Shown: positions 22,777-32,090, counted from the first letter of the stretch. The stretch: 32,248 nucleotides of DNA from Verrucomicrobiota bacterium (GCA_028293565.1 JAQGON010000193.1:1-32248); one strand, 5' to 3'. The notes: a model not told the origin generated them from the letters alone. Numbers and translations are program-made.

Positions 22777-25700
22777 ATGATCCACGGTTCCCCGTTTCCG
22801 TTGTTCTTCCGATTCGTCTCTCGCGCGCGCTGCGCGTTTGCCTGCAGCCTGCTCGGCCTCGTTTCCGTCGTCTCCGCCGCCGATCAGACGCTGAAGTCCT
22901 TCGACCTGCCGGCGGACGCTGCGGAAAGATCTCTCCGCCTGTTTTCGGCGCAATCGGGAGTCCAGGTCATCTTTCCCACCGACACGGTGCGGGGCGTCAC
23001 GACGCAGTCCGTGAAGGGTGACATGACCGCGCGGGAAGCGCTGGACCGGATGTTGGCGGGGACGGTCCTGGTCGGAACTCAAAACGAAAAAACCGGCCTC
23101 CTGACCATCCGGCGGGAAGCCAGTGCGGAGACCGCGGAAAAAAACGACTCAAGCCGCCCCGCAAGCAGCCGGACGGCGCGAAATGAAGACGGCACCCTGA
23201 AGCTCGAGACGTTCGAGGTCATGGAGTCGAAGCTGCTTAATATGGACAAGCCACGCAGCCGGGATGATCCCCAGCCCTATGTGACTTTTGGGCGCGGGCA
23301 GATCCAGAATTCGGGTGCGACCAATATCGAAGACTTTCTAAAGAATCGGCTGCCTATGAACGCAGTATTTGTTAACCCGAATCAGCAGGCGAGCTTCACC
23401 GGGAACACGAGCACAATCTCTCTTCGTGGACTTGGCCCGGATCAGACCCTGATCCTAATCGATGGCCGGCGTGCGCCTTCGATTTATGTCGGTGGGCTCA
23501 GCCAGCCCGATCTAAACGGGATACCACTTGCAGCCGTAGAACGCATTGAAGTACTCCCCACCACCGCTTCCGGCATTTACGGCGGGAGCGCAACCGGTGG
23601 TGTCGTCAACGTGATCCTACGCCGCGACTATTCAGGCCTCGAAGCCAAGGCGACCTATGAAAATACTTTTGGAACCGACACAGGCGCCCGTCGGCTCGAT
23701 CTCGCGGCCGGCTTCAGCATGGATAACGGCAAAACCAATCTTCTATTCTCCGCCAGCTATGCTGACCGCAATGGGATGTCAAAGAGGGACCGGGATTTTA
23801 CGCAGCGCTATCGGTTTCGCCTTTTGGCCAATAATAACAACAACTATCAGTCGTTCAATTCCGGGTCGAATCCGCCTTATGGCGCTACGACCAACATCCG
23901 AAGCAGCACCGGGGCGAATCTTGTGCTCAAGAACGGAACTGCGTTGAATTCACCGATTACATTCGTGCCGGCCGGATATTCTGGATCGTCTTCCGACAAC
24001 GGCGCAGCTCTCGCGGCCAATGCGGGGAAATACAATCTAAACTGGGGCGACTCAGTCCAGTCTTCGACTACTGGGCGAACCTCCCTGTTTACCGGCTCCA
24101 CGGTTGAGGCATTCAGCGCAACCATTCGTCGGCAGTGCAATGATCTTGTCCAACTATTTGCTGAGGCGAGCGTCAGCCGCAACGCCAGCCGCCTACTTTC
24201 CGCGGACTCTGGCACCGTCAAGACCGCGGGACTTCTCATTCCGACCAGTGCTGCAACCAACCCATTTGCTCAAGATATTCGGGTAACTTTCCCGCTTTCT
24301 GCGCTGGACGAACACTTCGATACCGACTTCCGCACGATCCGCGCCGCAACCGGCGCAATCGTGAGTTTGCCGAGAGGCTGGAAGGCCGAGGCCGACTATG
24401 TCTGGGGTCAAAGTTATGGGAGTTGGCGGGGCACAATCACCACGCTGACCCCGCAGACGACCTTATCGACCCCCTCGTTGTCAGCGCTGGTGACGAGCGG
24501 AGCGGCCAATGTGCTAAGGGATCTGAACGCAAATCCACTCAATTTATCCGTCCTCGGTCTGGCAATGGGGTCCCGTGCGTCTACCTACTCGGTCACTCCA
24601 CCCCGTTCCACCTTGACGGATGCGTCGCTCCGGTTGGGAGGACCGCTTTATCCGACTCCTGCTGGCGACATTGCCTTCACAGCATCGGCCGGGCATCGGG
24701 ACGAACGCATCAGCGAAGGTCACGGGGTTGAGGAGGATTATCCCTCGATCCTCCCGGCCCGTTCGCAGTCAGTGGAAAGCGTGTACGCAGAGCTTGGAAT
24801 TCCTTTGGTCGCGGCGAAAAACGCGCTGCCGGCGATCCAGGAACTTCAATTTCAGCTCTCCATCCGCGATGATCGATACACGACTCACGGGGTCACGAAC
24901 CGGGTCTATGACGCGCCGCAATTTGGTCCGGATTACGATTTGGCCAATCAGCCGATCGTTCGGGCTACGAATCACGTGAATTCTGCCAACTCGACGGTGG
25001 CCATGCGCTATGCACCGGTGCGTGATCTAACACTCCGCGCGAGTTATGGCACGGGGTTTCTGCCCCCCAGCGTTCAACAACTCGCGGCAACGACCAGCGC
25101 GGGCACGCCAGTAACTATCATTGACCCCTCGCGAGGAAATATCACCAACACCTATGTCATCACCGCGTTTGGCGGCGGCAATGCCAACCTTCGACCGGAG
25201 AAGTCAAAAAGTTGGTCGGCTGGCTTGATCTATCAGCCGAGGCTTTTGCCTGGCCTGCGGTTGTCGATCGACTACACTCGTATCAAGAAGACCGATGCGA
25301 TCCTTGGTCCCTCTTCTCAGCTGATCGTCGACAACCAAAGCATTCTTCCAGGGCGTGTGGTCCGGGGGCCGCTCACGACAGCCGATCAATCTCTCGGCTA
25401 CACCGCGGGCCCTATCAACTCGATCGACGATTCGCTCGTGAATCTTTCTTTAGCGGAAATCGAAGCCTATGATATACAGGTGGACTACGAGATTAAAACA
25501 CACGCACTAGGCACATTCGACTTTTTCGTCCTAGGCACGGAGCAGCTTCATTTTAGGACTCGACTGGCGCCAACAACACCGCTGTTGGAAAATGTGGGTT
25601 ATTTTACGATCAGCAGTACAGCGAACAGCGTGCTCAAATTCAAGGGCAACGCGGGCCTGACCTGGAAGTTCGACCGGTGGACCGCAGGCTGGACTGTCAA

Positions 25701-26022
25701 TTATTTTGGCGGTTACTATGCGTACAATGCAAGCGATAGCGCCGCCACCGTTGCGTTCCGGACCTTAAACCAAGGTTCGGACCACATTCCAAGCCAGACC
25801 TATCACGACGCCTTTGTTAGCTACCGGCTTCCGGATGCAGACTCGTCCTCGCGGTTCTGGAGTAAGGTGAGGTCAGGAACCGAGGTCACCATAGGTATAA
25901 GGAATATCTTCAACAAAGCCCCTCCTTTCGATGCCCAGAATACGGCCTTTGGTTATTATAGTTACTACGGCAACCCACGGCTGGCAACTTACTATGTGAT
26001 GCTGAAGCACACCTTCAATTGA
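22777..26022 (+). CDS. TonB-dependent transducer receptor with N-terminal STN domain
   Basis: A 1081-residue outer-membrane receptor. After a signal peptide (ends VVSAAD) residues ~37-115 form a secretin/TonB N-terminal signalling domain (LKSFDLPADAAERSLRLF, GVQVIFPTDTVRG, GDMTAREALDRMLAGT, LLTIRRE). The plug follows a linker and runs from about 155 (VTFGRGQIQNSGATNIEDFL, ISLRGLGPDQTLILIDGRR, AVERIEVLPTTASGIYGG, GGVVNVILRRD). The barrel ends YYVMLKHTFN, with Phe next to last. The STN domain should contact the periplasmic part of FecR encoded upstream, giving ligand-induced expression. From about base 23200 onward GC falls and codons vary more than in its N-terminal part and in the other two receptors. 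The receptor type resembles large Verrucomicrobia/Xanthomonas receptors often linked to carbohydrates; the ligand is unknown. Confidence 0.94.
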   Translation: MIHGSPFPLFFRFVSRARCAFACSLLGLVSVVSAADQTLKSFDLPADAAERSLRLFSAQSGVQVIFPTDTVRGVTTQSVKGDMTAREALDRMLAGTVLVGTQNEKTGLLTIRREASAETAEKNDSSRPASSRTARNEDGTLKLETFEVMESKLLNMDKPRSRDDPQPYVTFGRGQIQNSGATNIEDFLKNRLPMNAVFVNPNQQASFTGNTSTISLRGLGPDQTLILIDGRRAPSIYVGGLSQPDLNGIPLAAVERIEVLPTTASGIYGGSATGGVVNVILRRDYSGLEAKATYENTFGTDTGARRLDLAAGFSMDNGKTNLLFSASYADRNGMSKRDRDFTQRYRFRLLANNNNNYQSFNSGSNPPYGATTNIRSSTGANLVLKNGTALNSPITFVPAGYSGSSSDNGAALAANAGKYNLNWGDSVQSSTTGRTSLFTGSTVEAFSATIRRQCNDLVQLFAEASVSRNASRLLSADSGTVKTAGLLIPTSAATNPFAQDIRVTFPLSALDEHFDTDFRTIRAATGAIVSLPRGWKAEADYVWGQSYGSWRGTITTLTPQTTLSTPSLSALVTSGAANVLRDLNANPLNLSVLGLAMGSRASTYSVTPPRSTLTDASLRLGGPLYPTPAGDIAFTASAGHRDERISEGHGVEEDYPSILPARSQSVESVYAELGIPLVAAKNALPAIQELQFQLSIRDDRYTTHGVTNRVYDAPQFGPDYDLANQPIVRATNHVNSANSTVAMRYAPVRDLTLRASYGTGFLPPSVQQLAATTSAGTPVTIIDPSRGNITNTYVITAFGGGNANLRPEKSKSWSAGLIYQPRLLPGLRLSIDYTRIKKTDAILGPSSQLIVDNQSILPGRVVRGPLTTADQSLGYTAGPINSIDDSLVNLSLAEIEAYDIQVDYEIKTHALGTFDFFVLGTEQLHFRTRLAPTTPLLENVGYFTISSTANSVLKFKGNAGLTWKFDRWTAGWTVNYFGGYYAYNASDSAATVAFRTLNQGSDHIPSQTYHDAFVSYRLPDADSSSRFWSKVRSGTEVTIGIRNIFNKAPPFDAQNTAFGYYSYYGNPRLATYYVMLKHTFN

Positions 26023-26149
26023 GGTGGTGCAGGCACTCGGCTTCGTCTTTAGCTTGGCTTACTGCGGCTAGGTTGAGGGAGAGATAGATGGATTTCCAGG
26101 CGCAGGTGATTGCACAGCGACGATCTCCGACAGCAAGGGCACTTTTTTT

Positions 26150-28384
26150 ATGGATAGACTAAGGCAACTAAAGTTTGTCGCCGTCGGGACGCTCGTGACG
26201 TGCTTTGCTGAGTTGGTCTTGGCCTCGCCCACTGACGTTGGGCCCGAACTTCCGGCCAAAGTCGAAGAGAGTTTGGCGCCGATCGAAAGGGATGCGGCCC
26301 GGTTGACCACAGAAACCCCGAGAATCTCGTCCGTCCGCCTGTCACCCGACGGACATTCGGTGCTCTATATCTTGGCTCGGGCTTCTGTTGCAGACAATTC
26401 TTGGAATACCGAACTATTCCTTCAGCGCGTCCCATCAAACGGCCAACCACCCGAGGCACCGGTTGAAATCGCGCATTGTTCCCACGATTACATCGCAGAT
26501 TTTGCGGCGCAGTGGCGCCCGGATGGTCGCGCCTTCACGTATTTCTCCGAGCCCTTCAACGCCCGGGCATGGAGCGGAGCGGCCAGCCTCATGGAATATG
26601 AAGTCACCTCTCGCGGCACACGGCCCCTTCCGTTGCGCAATTTGCCGCGAGAGACTCGACCTCCGATCACGGCCTTCGGAAGCGACTACCGCTGGTCGCC
26701 TCACGGTAATTTTATCGCGTTTACCGCTGCCACCGGCGAAGAATCCGCCAAGCTGGATCCTCGCAGAGGCATAGCGGTTTCAGTAAATTGGAATACCGCC
26801 AGCGGCACGAACAATGTGCTTTTCGTGGTCGAGGTCGCCTCCGGACGCATCGAGCAGCTGTCGACGGATGCGCTCAACGTCCTGCAATTCGACTGGTCTC
26901 CGGATGAGAACGAGTTGGTGATCGCAGCGGCTCCCGACACCCAAGGGGTGCCGGATCTTCGCACGGACTTGTTCGTAATCGATCGCGTTTCCCATGGGCT
27001 GCGCGCCTTGGTCGTCCAGCCGGGGGTCGATGCCGGCCCCACCTGGTCGCCGGACGGCCAGTGGATCGCCTTCACTAGTCAGTTCGGTGCGCCGAGCTTT
27101 TACGGAGGGACGGCAGCGGTCGTGGCGGCGGGTGGTGGCCCCGTCGTGCGACTGGGGGATGACGATGGCCCAAGGCTGTATCAGTTCGGCACAGAATTCT
27201 TCTGGACGGCCGACAGTAGGTCATTCTTTTTCACGGGCCGTCGGCGAATGACGATGCTCGCGATGCGGGCGCAAGTCGCGAAACGGGACATTGCTCCCTT
27301 GTGGCCCGACCTCGACGAGCGAATCTGGGTCGATAATCTATCGGCTAATCACGGTGCCACTGTGGTGGCATTCACGCACGAAACGAAAACGCAACCTCCG
27401 GAACTGTTCGTCCGAGCCACGAACGGCGACGCGGTGGTTCAACTTACACGCCTGGCCAGCGATTTCCCTTTCGCCCGCAAGGTTCGAATTGACCTGATTG
27501 AGTGGCCGAGTCGCGATGCAAAGTTTTCGATCCACGGAGTTCTGCTGACTCCGACCGCCGCTTGGGAAAATTCCAATCGGCCCAAGTCGCGATTGCCGAC
27601 ACTAATTTACCTTGTTGGAGGGCCTGGAATGGTTCCGCTCCGGTTTAACGAGACCACCTACAGTCAGATGCTTCACCTCGCGGCGCGAGGCTATGCGGTT
27701 CTCGCCCCCAACACCCGTGGTCGCGCGGGTTATGGGATGGCCTTCATGCGCGGGATGCGGGACGGTCCCAGCGCAGCGGAGCTTCCATACCAAGATGCGA
27801 TGGCTGGCGTGGATTTTCTGATCGCTCGGGGCGTTGCCGATTCGGACCGACTGGGAATTTATGGCCACAGTTACGGGGCTTACCTCACCTCGTATGCCAT
27901 CGAACAGACGAGGCGGTTCAAGGCGGCGTTTGTGGACGAGAGTCACTTGGTTGATCTGTTGTCTGATTGGATGGTTTACAGCTCGAGTCCGGATTTTGGC
28001 ATTCTTGGCCGTGATCTCTATGGTGCGCGCGATCTTTTTGAACCAAAGGAGCAGGCCCGTTTACTGGCCGAGTCGCCGGGCCTGCATACAGATCGAGTTA
28101 GAACTCCAGTACTGCTTTCCTTCGGAGCTAAATCGGGTGCGGCTCGGATCGGCCGCCCCCTCTTTAATACGCTGCAGCGGTTTCACGTGCCGTCCGAATT
28201 TTTGCTCTATGATGAAGGCCACAACTATGTGCGGCCGGCAGCGATAGCCGACAATCTGAGCCGCATGGCGGATTGGCTGGATTTTTGGGTGAGAGGAAGG
28301 AAAGACCCGACTTTTGAAAAGCAGTCCCAGTATGACCGATGGGACAGAATGAAATCAGGGTTCGACGCAACCCCGACTCCATAG
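26150..28384 (+). CDS. S9-family (prolyl-oligopeptidase-like) serine peptidase, secreted
   Basis: A 744-residue protein with a signal-like start (LKFVAVGTLVTCFAELVLAS), an N-terminal beta-propeller made of WD40/PD40-type blades (VRLSPDGHSVLYI, YRWSPHGNFIAF, FDWSPDENELVI, PTWSPDGQWIAF), and a C-terminal alpha/beta-hydrolase. The nucleophile is Ser574 in GHSYG and the histidine His691 in DEGHNY, both correctly placed. At the position where this family has the catalytic Asp (pattern HGxxDxxV), the sequence reads FGAKSGAA with Ser662, so the Asp is apparently absent. ATG 26150 directly follows a TTTTTTT run, with no Shine-Dalgarno. It begins 127 bases after the receptor and has a GC content similar to the receptor's barrel part. 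It could cleave peptides released by a surface process, or be inactive. Confidence 0.88.
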   Translation: MDRLRQLKFVAVGTLVTCFAELVLASPTDVGPELPAKVEESLAPIERDAARLTTETPRISSVRLSPDGHSVLYILARASVADNSWNTELFLQRVPSNGQPPEAPVEIAHCSHDYIADFAAQWRPDGRAFTYFSEPFNARAWSGAASLMEYEVTSRGTRPLPLRNLPRETRPPITAFGSDYRWSPHGNFIAFTAATGEESAKLDPRRGIAVSVNWNTASGTNNVLFVVEVASGRIEQLSTDALNVLQFDWSPDENELVIAAAPDTQGVPDLRTDLFVIDRVSHGLRALVVQPGVDAGPTWSPDGQWIAFTSQFGAPSFYGGTAAVVAAGGGPVVRLGDDDGPRLYQFGTEFFWTADSRSFFFTGRRRMTMLAMRAQVAKRDIAPLWPDLDERIWVDNLSANHGATVVAFTHETKTQPPELFVRATNGDAVVQLTRLASDFPFARKVRIDLIEWPSRDAKFSIHGVLLTPTAAWENSNRPKSRLPTLIYLVGGPGMVPLRFNETTYSQMLHLAARGYAVLAPNTRGRAGYGMAFMRGMRDGPSAAELPYQDAMAGVDFLIARGVADSDRLGIYGHSYGAYLTSYAIEQTRRFKAAFVDESHLVDLLSDWMVYSSSPDFGILGRDLYGARDLFEPKEQARLLAESPGLHTDRVRTPVLLSFGAKSGAARIGRPLFNTLQRFHVPSEFLLYDEGHNYVRPAAIADNLSRMADWLDFWVRGRKDPTFEKQSQYDRWDRMKSGFDATPTP

Positions 28385-28413
28385 GGCTCCAGGTTTTTGC
28401 TGAGGCGATAACG

Positions 28414-29388
28414 TTGACAACGGTTCTTAAGATTTCTGCGCAAGAATTCCGCCATCGTCTTGGAAAGGCTCCGCGCGTTCTCGACGGTGGTCTTGCGACT
28501 GAACTTCAGCGTCGTGGCCATGATTTGTCGGGAGAGGTTTGGTCCGCACGGTTGCTGCGTGACGACCCGGACGCGATCGAGCGGGTGCATTTCGAATATC
28601 TTGCTGCTAGAGCGGACATCGTCACCTCGGCGAGCTACCAGGCCAGTTTCGCGGGCTTTGCCTCTCTGGGTATCGGCCGGAGTGAAGCGGCGGCGCTGTT
28701 GCGTCGCTCGGTCGAGCTGGCCGTGGCCGCACGCGACCGATTTCAGCGGGCGAATCCGAGGGAAAAACGGCACATCTTTGTCGCGGCATCGGTGGGACCT
28801 TATGGCGCCACGCTTCACGACGGATCCGAATACAAGGGGGATTACGATCTCACGGTCTCGCAATTGGTTGAATTTCATGCCGAACGTCTCGCGATTTTAG
28901 CATCAAGCGACGCCGACTTGCTCGGTTGCGAAACGATTCCGTGTCTCGACGAAGTACGGGCTCTCGCGTTTTTGCTGCGTCAATTTCCCGATCGTGCGGC
29001 GTGGGTGAGCCTCACGTCGCCAGATGGCCTTCATACGTCGCGTGGAGAACTGCTGGCGGACGCCGGCGCCATTCTTGAGCCGGTGCCGAATGTAATCGCG
29101 GTGGGTGTAAATTGCGTGGCACCGGCAATCGTCACCCACGCGATCGATGCGCTGCGCACGCAAACCAGCAAGCCGATCATTGTTTACCCGAATTCAGGTG
29201 AGACGTGGGACGCGCAGGGGCGGCAATGGCGAGGCGCGTGGAGCGAAACGTCGCTTGCAGACCTCGCCCGCGAGTGGCTGCAACATGGCGCCCGGATTAT
29301 CGGTGGCTGCTGTCGAACCGGTCCGAAAGACATCGCGGCTTTGAGCGAGCTTTTACGGGGCTACCAGGGTGCGACCGGCGCGCGTTGA
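28414..29388 (+). CDS. mmuM: homocysteine S-methyltransferase family
   Basis: A zinc-dependent methyltransferase of about 324 residues that in MmuM moves a methyl group from S-methylmethionine (or a similar donor) to homocysteine. The zinc cysteines are Cys234 (GVNC), and Cys299-Cys300 (GGCCRTGP); GCETIPC is the other family block. The N-terminal VLDGGLATELQRRG matches the family. I choose TTG 28414 as start because TGAGG lies about 8 bases upstream and the protein then begins just before the conserved part; an ATG at 28339 would overlap the peptidase gene by 46 bases. The length then equals the family norm of about 310-325. It follows the peptidase after 29 bases and precedes the glycosidase by 6 bases. 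Confidence 0.87.
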   Translation: MTTVLKISAQEFRHRLGKAPRVLDGGLATELQRRGHDLSGEVWSARLLRDDPDAIERVHFEYLAARADIVTSASYQASFAGFASLGIGRSEAAALLRRSVELAVAARDRFQRANPREKRHIFVAASVGPYGATLHDGSEYKGDYDLTVSQLVEFHAERLAILASSDADLLGCETIPCLDEVRALAFLLRQFPDRAAWVSLTSPDGLHTSRGELLADAGAILEPVPNVIAVGVNCVAPAIVTHAIDALRTQTSKPIIVYPNSGETWDAQGRQWRGAWSETSLADLAREWLQHGARIIGGCCRTGPKDIAALSELLRGYQGATGAR

Positions 29389-29394
29389 CCAGCG

Positions 29395-31377
29395 ATGCGA
29401 CCAGTTCGACTCATTGGTTTGTGGTTCAGCTTACTCATCGGACTCGAAGGGGGCGTCGACCCGGCCGCTCTGGCAGCGGCGCGAACCGTCGTTGGCTCTC
29501 CGGACGAAGCGATCGTTGTGGAGATTAATGCCTCCGGGGCGTTGTCGTATTCGATCAGACTGGATGGCAAGCTTCTGTTCGAGCAATCGCGGCTGGGACT
29601 CTGGCTTCGGCCCGCCATAAATCTCGGCCAAGACGTCGAGATGGTTCGCGCTGTCCGGCTTCCCCGCGACGCAACATGGGAAAATCAGTTTGGCAAAACG
29701 CGCCACGTTCGAGATCGGCACAATGAGCTGCGGTTGGAACTGCGGGAGAAAGGAAGTGGTGAGCGCTTCGATATGGTCTTTCGTGTATTCGACGACGGGG
29801 TAGCTTTTCGGTATATGTTGTCGGCACGCGAGAAATCGTCGGTGGCGGTGGTTGAGCATGAAAAAACTCAATTCGCCTTCGCCGGCGACTGGTGGTGCTA
29901 CGCAGGCGAGCACGATGATCATGGTATCATCGGTTCGCAGCAGTGGGAATTCAGACGGCGGCGGTTGTCGGAAATCGCGCAGGATGCAGTGATTGGTTTG
30001 CCGTTGTTGGTTCAGACCCCAGCGGCGTGGGTCGCCATCACGGAATCGGATTTGCAGGACTGGTCCGGGATGTGGCTCACGCATTCTCCGGCCGCGGCGA
30101 TGGGGAATCGCGTATTGGGCGTAAAGCTGGCGCCAAGGCTGGATGGCCAGGGTCTGGTGAAAGTCGGGCTGCCGCATGTCTCGCCGTGGCGCGTGATCAT
30201 GATCGGCCACCGGCCGGGCGATCTGATCGAAAGCAATATCGTCCAGAATCTCGCGACGCGTTGTCAATTGGAGGACACGTCATGGATCAAGCCAGGCTTG
30301 ATGGCGTGGGACAACTGGTGGTCGGGCGGAGTCCAGATGACCACTGCTCGAATCAAAGACTACATCCAGTTCGCCGCTGACATGGGTTGGCCATACCAAC
30401 TGATCGATTGGCGCTGGTACCTGCCGATCAATAAACCCGAGTCTGACGTTACCAAGCCGGTCCCCGAAGTTGATCTTCCGGAATTGCTCCGCTTCGCGCG
30501 CGAGAAACACGTGCGACTTTGGCTCTGGGTCGAAGGCGCCGATTTGGCTCGCGACGATGCCTACAAGCGTGCGTTTCCGATTTATGAGCAGTGGGGCATC
30601 GCCGGAATTAAGGTCGATCACATGGACCGCGACGACCAGGACATGGTGAATTGGTACGAAACGATCACGCGTGCGGCGGCGGAGCATCACTTGATGGTCA
30701 ACTTTCACGGGGCCTACAAGCCGACCGGACTCGAACGCACGTTTCCGAATCAGATCACCCGCGAGGGAATCCTGGGCAATGAAGCGAGTCGATCGGGTCG
30801 ACAAATTACTCCTGAGCATAAGCTGATCCTGCCGTTCACGCGTTTTCTTGCCGGGCCGGGTGATTTCACGCCGGGCGGATTCCTGAACCGCACCCCCGCG
30901 CAGTTCGAGTTTGGCAAACGCCCCACGCAAGTTCAAGGCACCCGAGCCAGCGAACTCTCGTTGTTCGTCATCTACGACAGCCCGGTTTGCTGCGCCTGTG
31001 ATTCACCGGAGCATTATCGGGGTCAGCCGGGCGCGGATTTTCTCAAGGTGGTGCCAACGGTGTGGGACGAAACCAAAGTGTTGGACGCCGCCGTAGGCGA
31101 GCATCTCGTGATAGCCCGGCGGTCCCGGGAAAACTGGTTCCTCGGCGCTTTGACGGATTCCCGCGCGCGCGACCTGCCGATCAAACTCGATTTCCTCGGG
31201 CAGGGCCGCTGGAAGATGCGCCTCTGGCGGGACGCGGCCGACAGCGACGTAAATGCCGAGCAAGTGGCGATCGTCGAACGCGAGGTCACCGCAGGCGACA
31301 CGCTCGATCTTCATCTCGCGCCCGCCGGCGGGGCGGTCGCCCGCTTCGAGCCTGTTGTCGCAGGGCGAACTCCATGA
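29395..31377 (+). CDS. glycoside hydrolase family 97
   Basis: A 660-residue secreted glycosidase: signal peptide, N-terminal beta-sandwich (30-290), a (beta/alpha)8 barrel (WDNWWSGGVQMTT, YQLIDWRWYLPI, LWLWVEG, GIKVDHMDRDDQDMVNWYE, HGAYKPTGLERTFPN) and a C-terminal sandwich. In this family two mechanisms exist. Asp408 in KVDHMDRDD fits the nucleophile of the retaining, alpha-galactosidase-type branch, and Glu463 in LGNEASR fits the acid/base; the 55-residue spacing equals that recalled for the Bacteroides enzyme BtGH97b (Asp415, Glu470). So an alpha-galactosidase-like activity in the periplasm is the best guess. The stop overlaps the next start by four bases. It may act on sugars imported by the nearby receptor. 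Confidence 0.93.
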   Translation: MRPVRLIGLWFSLLIGLEGGVDPAALAAARTVVGSPDEAIVVEINASGALSYSIRLDGKLLFEQSRLGLWLRPAINLGQDVEMVRAVRLPRDATWENQFGKTRHVRDRHNELRLELREKGSGERFDMVFRVFDDGVAFRYMLSAREKSSVAVVEHEKTQFAFAGDWWCYAGEHDDHGIIGSQQWEFRRRRLSEIAQDAVIGLPLLVQTPAAWVAITESDLQDWSGMWLTHSPAAAMGNRVLGVKLAPRLDGQGLVKVGLPHVSPWRVIMIGHRPGDLIESNIVQNLATRCQLEDTSWIKPGLMAWDNWWSGGVQMTTARIKDYIQFAADMGWPYQLIDWRWYLPINKPESDVTKPVPEVDLPELLRFAREKHVRLWLWVEGADLARDDAYKRAFPIYEQWGIAGIKVDHMDRDDQDMVNWYETITRAAAEHHLMVNFHGAYKPTGLERTFPNQITREGILGNEASRSGRQITPEHKLILPFTRFLAGPGDFTPGGFLNRTPAQFEFGKRPTQVQGTRASELSLFVIYDSPVCCACDSPEHYRGQPGADFLKVVPTVWDETKVLDAAVGEHLVIARRSRENWFLGALTDSRARDLPIKLDFLGQGRWKMRLWRDAADSDVNAEQVAIVEREVTAGDTLDLHLAPAGGAVARFEPVVAGRTP

Positions 31378-32057
31378 AAACGCTGCACCTCCTGTTGCTG
31401 GTGTTGCTGTGCGGCACCGCGGTGCGGGCCGCTCCTGCTGCCCGGGCGAACGCGAGCATCCGGACGCTCTACCTTGTCCGCCATGGCGCGTATGATCGCG
31501 AGGCGAAGGATGACGCCGGCAGGGTGCTGACGTCGCTGGGGATCGCCCAGGCGCGTTTGGTCGGAGCGCGGTTGCGAGCCATGCCGGCGGCTTTTGATTC
31601 GCTCGTTGCGAGTTCGATGACGCGTGCGACACAGACGGCGATGGTAATCCGGGAGTCGTTTCCGGGTCTCGCCTTCGAGTGTTCCGATCTGCTCCGCGAG
31701 TGCACCCCCGCGACACGGCGCGCTGACATCATGGCGGGCGAGAAGCCCGCAGAACTTGCCGCGGCCGAGAAGCAACTCGAAGCGGCTTTCGCGAAATACT
31801 TTGTGCCGGCGACGGACCGTGATCGATCTGACGTTCTGGTCTGCCATGGGAACGTGATGCGCTGGTTCGTCTGCAAGGCTCTCGGCGTGGACACAAAGGC
31901 GTGGCTCGGCATTTCGGTCGCGCATTGCAGCCTCACGGTGATTCAGGTGACGCCGCAAGGCACTTACAAGGTCCTGGCGGTCGGTGATGTGGGCCATATT
32001 CCTCCCAACTTGCAGAGCGGGTTGACGCTCATGGAGCCTCAGTTGGTCACGCCATGA
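31374..32057 (+). CDS. secreted histidine phosphatase (phosphoglycerate-mutase-like)
   Basis: A 227-residue protein with a signal peptide (KTLHLLLLVLLCGTAVRAAP) and the histidine-phosphatase pattern: LYLVRHGAYD (His37 is the phosphorylated residue), SSMTRATQTA with the second arginine, and VCHGNVMRW (His158). The size is that of small members of the family. The substrate range of the family is broad (sugar phosphates, phosphoproteins, phytate), and export suggests a role as a periplasmic phosphatase. ATG 31374 overlaps the glycosidase stop (ATGA), so it is translationally coupled to it. It is the last gene of the run that starts with the S9 peptidase; no terminator is evident after it. Confidence 0.9.
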   Translation: MKTLHLLLLVLLCGTAVRAAPAARANASIRTLYLVRHGAYDREAKDDAGRVLTSLGIAQARLVGARLRAMPAAFDSLVASSMTRATQTAMVIRESFPGLAFECSDLLRECTPATRRADIMAGEKPAELAAAEKQLEAAFAKYFVPATDRDRSDVLVCHGNVMRWFVCKALGVDTKAWLGISVAHCSLTVIQVTPQGTYKVLAVGDVGHIPPNLQSGLTLMEPQLVTP

Positions 32058-32065
32058 ATAAGCAT

Positions 32066-32090
32066 GGAATAAGGGACAGACAAATAATGC
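32066..32090. repeat. possible transposase-associated repeat end
   Basis: AATAAGGGACAGACAAAT lies about 100 bases before the transposase start. A motif of the type AAGGGACAGACAC is familiar from the flanks of REP-associated transposases in other genomes; only one end is in the window. Confidence 0.3.

Noticed and set aside
26025-26040. GGTGCAGGCACTCGGC resembling GGTGCAGGCGCTTGGC near 32112
   Set aside because: Short, with two mismatches, and no other shared context; chance cannot be excluded.
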